Position numbers and translations under genes: made by a program
The notes under the pieces: model-generated
The model's database searches: none
Told to the model about the DNA's origin: nothing
What the model saw: only the letters and a program-made list of their open reading frames with translations
Shown here: piece by piece, positions 61,480 through 64,000 of the stretch
Numbering within the stretch: position 1 is the stretch's first letter
Layout: each line of letters begins with the position of its first letter
Source of the DNA: DATBRV01 sp036560145
GTDB lineage: Bacteria; Myxococcota_A; UBA9160; SMWR01
DNA: 64,000 nucleotides
NCBI GenBank assembly: GCA_036560145.1
Contig: DATBRV010000123.1
Span: 45,405 to 109,404 of the forward strand
Direction: 5' to 3'

Positions 61480-61985
61480 GCGCGTCCCGTGTGCGCATCC
61501 GTCGGCCCCAGGCCTCCGACCTGCCGGAGCTGACGGCGCTCTACAACCATTACGTCGTGAGCTCGCCCGTGACGTTCGACGTCGAGCCGTTCGAAGTCGA
61601 ACAGCGTCGCGCCTGGTTCGACCACTACCCGCCCGCGGGGCGCCATCAGCTCTTCGTGGCGGATTCCGACGGGCGCGCGGTGGGCTACGCCACCAGCAGC
61701 TCCTTCCGGGGCCGGTCGGCCTACGATCCGTCCGTCGAGACGACCGTCTATGTGGCTCCCGGCCTCACGGGCCAGGGGATCGGCGCGCAGCTCTACCGGG
61801 CGCTCTTCGACTCGCTCGCGAAGGAAGACGTGCACCGCGCCTACGCGGGGATCACGGTGCCGAACCCGGCCTCGCTGGCGCTGCACCGGAGCTTCGGCTT
61901 CCAGCCGGTCGGAATCTACGACGAGGTCGGGCGCAAGTTCGGGCGCTTCTGGAGCGTCGAGTGGCTGGAGAAGAAGCTGTCCTGA
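61476..61985 (+). CDS. GNAT acetyltransferase, phosphinothricin-acetyltransferase-like
   Basis: A 169-residue N-acetyltransferase with RIRRPQASDLPELTALYNHYV, SSFRGRSAYDPSVETTVYVAP, the acetyl-CoA loop GLTGQGIGAQLY and HRSFGFQPVGIYDEVGRKFG. This is the Pat/Bar-like (MddA/YwnH) branch, which acetylates amino-acid analogues such as methionine sulfone or phosphinothricin; the true substrate is unknown. The GTG overlaps the FKBP stop. Confidence 0.9.
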   Translation: MSASRVRIRRPQASDLPELTALYNHYVVSSPVTFDVEPFEVEQRRAWFDHYPPAGRHQLFVADSDGRAVGYATSSSFRGRSAYDPSVETTVYVAPGLTGQGIGAQLYRALFDSLAKEDVHRAYAGITVPNPASLALHRSFGFQPVGIYDEVGRKFGRFWSVEWLEKKLS

Positions 61986-62044
61986 GGCCTTCGCCGCACG
62001 CTGCGCGGGCGCGCTAGAGTCGAGCTTCGAGCGGAGGTCCCCCC

Positions 62045-62497
62045 ATGACACCCACCATCGGTTACGCCCTGGTCGTGCTCGCCGCCGCCCTCGTGGGCGG
62101 CTGGCTCGTCGGCCGCTTCACCGGCAAGGCCGCGGCCGCCACGCGCGATCTCGCGGCCCAGGTCGAGGCGCTGCGCAAGGAGAGCGAGCGTTCCGCCGCC
62201 GAGCTGGCGGCCGCGAAGGCCCAGATCGAGCGCGCGCGCGCCGAACTCGAGCAGTACCGCACAAGCGTGTCGGATCACTTCGCGGGCGCGTCCGACCGTT
62301 TCCGGGACCTGAGCCTCCAGTACCGCTCGCTCTTCGATCATCTCTCCGAGGGCGCCCGCGCGCTGTGCGGGGGCGACTTCACCGCGCTCGACGGTGGCCT
62401 CTCGGCAGGTGCGCTTCCGGCGCAGACACCCGCGGGCGCCGGCGCGGAGGTGCGGGGCGAAACGCCCGACGCGGAAGCAGCGACGTCGACGGTCTGA
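62045..62497 (+). CDS. ZapG/YhcB-like membrane protein (DUF1043)
   Basis: A 150-residue inner-membrane protein: one N-terminal helix (IGYALVVLAAALVGGWLVGRF), a long coiled coil (LAAQVEALRKESERSAAELAAAKAQIERARAELEQY in outline), the DUF1043 segment VSDHFAGASDRFRDLSLQYRSLFDHLSEGA, and a disordered Ala-Gly tail. In enterics ZapG/YhcB links division with envelope synthesis. GGAGG lies 8 nt before the ATG. A small hairpin CTGAC/GTCAG spans the stop codon. Confidence 0.85.
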   Translation: MTPTIGYALVVLAAALVGGWLVGRFTGKAAAATRDLAAQVEALRKESERSAAELAAAKAQIERARAELEQYRTSVSDHFAGASDRFRDLSLQYRSLFDHLSEGARALCGGDFTALDGGLSAGALPAQTPAGAGAEVRGETPDAEAATSTV

Positions 62498-62788
62498 CGG
62501 TGTGTCAGTGGCCGGGGTTGGCGGGGCTCGACGCCGCTGTGGTATGCTGTTTTCTCGAGGCAAGCCCTGATCGGTCGACAGTCATTGGTTCCAGGTTGAA
62601 TCCCGCCTGCCCTGTTCCTGTTCCCCTATCGAGTCTGCCTTGACCATCTCAAACGCCAACCGTGAATTGTGCGGATCGTTTTCGGGTGGTCTGGTTCGCT
62701 TGGAGTCGTAGCGCCGGAGGGTCCGGCGGAGGCTCCGAGGTTGGTCGCGTCCACCGCACAGGCGGCTGGTCGTGACGAGGAAGATTGT
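62498..62788 (+). promoter_or_regulatory. 291-nt leader of the RRM gene
   Basis: No gene seen. A TATGCT -10 candidate (62543-62548) with a weak TTGGCG 19 nt upstream would give a ~235-nt leader. It contains the hairpin GCCGGA, GGG, TCCGGC (62713-62727) and is visibly less GC-rich than the rest of the window in its middle (62640-62700). Long leaders are typical of bacterial RNA-binding cold-response genes. Confidence 0.4.
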
Positions 62789-63115
62789 TTGTCCAAGAAG
62801 CTGTACGTAGGAAACCTGCCCTTCTCCGCGACGGAGGCCGAGCTGCGAAGTCTGTTCGAGCCGCACGGAGAAATTGCGTCGGTGAACATCATCACCGACC
62901 GAGAGACCGGACGCGCTCGTGGCTTCGCGTTCGTCGAGATGGAGGACGCGCGGGGTGCGGAAGCAGCCATGCGCGCACTCGATGGGCGCGAAATGGGTGG
63001 CCGGCCTCTGCGCGTGAACGAGGCGCAGGATAAGCGCGCTGGTGGCGGCGGCGGCGGTGGTGGTGGTGGTGGCGGCGGCGGCGGCGGTTACGGCCGCGGT
63101 CGCGACCGCTACTAG
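62789..63115 (+). CDS. RRM RNA-binding protein with glycine-run tail
   Basis: A 108-residue single-RRM protein of the bacterial/cyanobacterial Rbp type. RNP2 is KLYVGNL, RNP1 is RGFAFVEM, with PFSATEAELRSLFEPHG, ITDRETGRA and GRPLRVNEA in between and after. The tail has 16 successive glycine codons (GGT/GGC blocks), then YGRGRDRY. It starts with TTG after GAGGAAGA, 7 nt spacing; no ATG or GTG fits. These proteins bind single-stranded RNA and are often cold-induced; the long leader supports RNA-level control. A 12-bp terminator-like hairpin follows. Confidence 0.9.
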   Translation: MSKKLYVGNLPFSATEAELRSLFEPHGEIASVNIITDRETGRARGFAFVEMEDARGAEAAMRALDGREMGGRPLRVNEAQDKRAGGGGGGGGGGGGGGGGYGRGRDRY

Positions 63116-63135
63116 GCCGTCCTCGGATCGGAACG

Positions 63136-63163
63136 CGACGGGAGGAAGCGTCCTCCCGTCGCC
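63136..63163 (+). terminator. 12-bp hairpin after the RRM gene
   Basis: GCGACGGGAGGA and TCCTCCCGTCGC pair perfectly around AGCG, 20 nt after the stop. No T-run follows. Confidence 0.65.
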
Positions 63164-63293
63164 TCCGACCGCGAAAGGCGCCGCGAGCAGGCGGGTGACC
63201 GCCGTCTCGCGGTCTCCCTCGCGGATCTGGATCTGGTCGAGAACCCGGCAGCGAGCCGGGCCGGTGGCGCGCGGCGCGATCCGCCTCCGCGTC

Positions 63294-63536
63294 ATGGCTC
63301 GGGGAGGCCCCGTGAGAGCCGCCGAACTGTCCGGACGACCGCGGACCCCGACCGTTGCGGGGACCGACAGCCCCACCGCGTGGGGTCATCGCTTCGGCGC
63401 CGGCCTGTGTTGCGACTGGTGTGGCACGACCTGGGGCGCACACGAAGCCAAGCCCCGACCCTGCGTCCGGACGCCGGGTGAGCATCCGCCCCCGGATGCC
63501 GGAGCGCGCCGAGCGGATCCTGAAGCGCCGCGCTAG
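63294..63536 (+). CDS. possible small Cys-rich protein
   Basis: A tentative 80-residue ORF. Its middle, WGHRFGAGLCCDWCGTTWGAHEAKPRPC, looks like a compact zinc-binding or redox site: four Cys (CC..C....C) and two His in 28 residues. The flanks (MARGGPVRAAELSGRPRT...; GEHPPPDAGARRADPEAPR) look disordered and could be noise. There is no ribosome site at ATG 63294. It lies between the RRM terminator and the selenoprotein candidate, otherwise an empty 400-bp stretch. The Cys motif argues for a gene; the composition argues against. Confidence 0.35.
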   Translation: MARGGPVRAAELSGRPRTPTVAGTDSPTAWGHRFGAGLCCDWCGTTWGAHEAKPRPCVRTPGEHPPPDAGARRADPEAPR

Positions 63537-63555
63537 CCGACGACCTCCGCTCCCC

Positions 63556-63561
63556 TAGAAT
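63556..63561 (+). promoter_or_regulatory. -10 TAGAAT for the selenoprotein candidate
   Basis: TAGAAT lies 7 nt before the ATG at 63569, the best single match to the leaderless pattern in this region. No clear -35 is seen. Confidence 0.5.
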
Positions 63562-63568
63562 CCCCGCG

Positions 63569-64000
63569 ATGGACCTCGAGAGACTCTCGGCACTCAGCCT
63601 GCCCGACAGCGGCGGAACGCCGCGACGCCTGGGTGATTTCTGGCGCGAGCGCCGGGTCGTGCTGGTCTTCGCACGCCACTTCGGCTGACTGCATTGCCGC
63701 GAGCATGCCGCGCAGTTGCGCGACCGGTATGACGAGATCCGGGCACTCGGCGCCGAGGTGGTGGTGATCGGAACCGGCGATCTCCGTTACGCGCGGGAGT
63801 TCGCCGAGAGCGAGCGGATTCCGTTTCCCGTCCTGGTCGACGACGATGCCAGGGCGGCCGACGCGGCCCGCGTCGAGCGCGTCGGCCTCTCGCGGCTCTT
63901 TGCGCTGGGCTCGCTGCCCGCCACGGCGCGCGCGCTGCGTTCCGGTTTCCGCATCGGCCGGCCTGGCAAGCGTGTGAACCAGCTCGGCGCGACCTTCGTC
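63569..64000 (+). CDS. peroxiredoxin-like AhpC/TSA_2 protein with in-frame TGA at the active-site Cys (probable selenoprotein; cut by window edge)
   Basis: Read through one TGA, this is a thioredoxin-fold AhpC-TSA_2/PRXL2-type protein: 144 codons seen, continuing past the right edge. It opens MDLERLSALSLPDSGG; then VVLVFARHFG, TGA (codon 40, 63686-63688), LHCREHAAQLRDRYDEI, VVVIGTGDLRYAREF, IPFPVLVDDDARAADA, and near the edge GRPGKRVNQLGATFV. Relatives have a CxxC at this place (HFGCPxCREH); here it is U-L-H-C, with Cys43 as resolving residue. The frame is intact and protein-like on both sides. A hairpin resembling a bacterial SECIS follows. A conventional ORF finder would miss the gene. A plain nonsense mutation of TGC/TGT is the alternative. 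Confidence 0.85.
63709..63722 (+). promoter_or_regulatory. candidate bacterial SECIS hairpin
   Basis: CGCGC (63709-63713), loop AGTT, GCGCG (63718-63722). It begins 20 nt after the TGA and has G as the second loop base, meeting the usual bacterial SECIS pattern (short stem, G in the first two loop bases, about 16-37 nt from the UGA). An alternative overlapping fold pairs 63693-63701 with 63709-63716. Confidence 0.5.

Overview
The window is very GC-rich and codes densely on both strands. It comes from a Gram-negative, probably deltaproteobacterial-grade bacterium (Myxococcota, Desulfobacterota, Binatota or a relative). The lineage is inferred from gene content: two PilT-type ATPases, a receiver-DUF4388-DnaJ-TPR fusion, a Hanks-type kinase loaded with TPRs, a PEP-CTERM protein, LPS heptose genes, AsmA, an F420-type luciferase-like gene, and a probable selenoprotein. 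No rRNA, tRNA, CRISPR array or complete insertion sequence was found.

Layout. 1-2865: ddl (cut by the left edge), larE, a C45-like hydrolase and a LOG-family gene; a 108-bp palindromic element sits between the last two and supplies both stop codons. 2875-9728: DEAD-box helicase and the coupled gatC-gatA-gatB-asmA operon. 9855-20755: regulator with a J-domain, ilvE, a ribbon-helix-helix regulator with a self-contained promoter/operator, a D-Ser/D-Thr PLP enzyme, two pilT genes, a metallophosphoesterase, an acyl-CoA dehydrogenase, a PEP-CTERM protein and a glycine-zipper lipoprotein. 20846-32697: a giant kinase, two tandem TMTC-like membrane proteins and uvrA, with the scar of the duplication still readable. 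32734-43495: two sensor kinases, gamma-glutamyltransferase, an esterase, a GFA-family protein, a broken luciferase-like gene, a PilZ-like protein, a CRP/FNR regulator and a phosphatase. 43562-53155: a nine-gene minus-strand run for envelope sugars (aldo/keto reductase, third TMTC, TraB-like, GT4, Nudix-like, Gfo/Idh/MocA, radical SAM, GT9 heptosyltransferase, RfaE2), nearly all overlapping by a few bases. 53289-64000: HtpX, a LuxR-GntR regulator pair, MBL hydrolase, M48 lipoprotein protease, PhzF, periplasmic FKBP, acetyltransferase, ZapG-like protein, an RRM protein, and at the right edge a peroxiredoxin-like gene whose active-site Cys codon is an in-frame TGA.

Three things run through the window. 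First, many genes lack a Shine-Dalgarno site and instead carry a -10-like TANNNT 6-9 nt before an ATG or GTG, which suggests leaderless transcripts. Second, operon genes are coupled by 4-nt GTGA or 1-nt TGATG overlaps. Third, a dispersed intergenic repeat recurs, made of a conserved core followed by a hairpin whose sequence differs from copy to copy while its pairing is kept. The strongest single observations are the UxxC selenoprotein candidate (63569-64000), the symmetric palindrome giving two convergent genes the same C-terminal tail (2220-2327), the repeat family, and the TMTC duplication scar.
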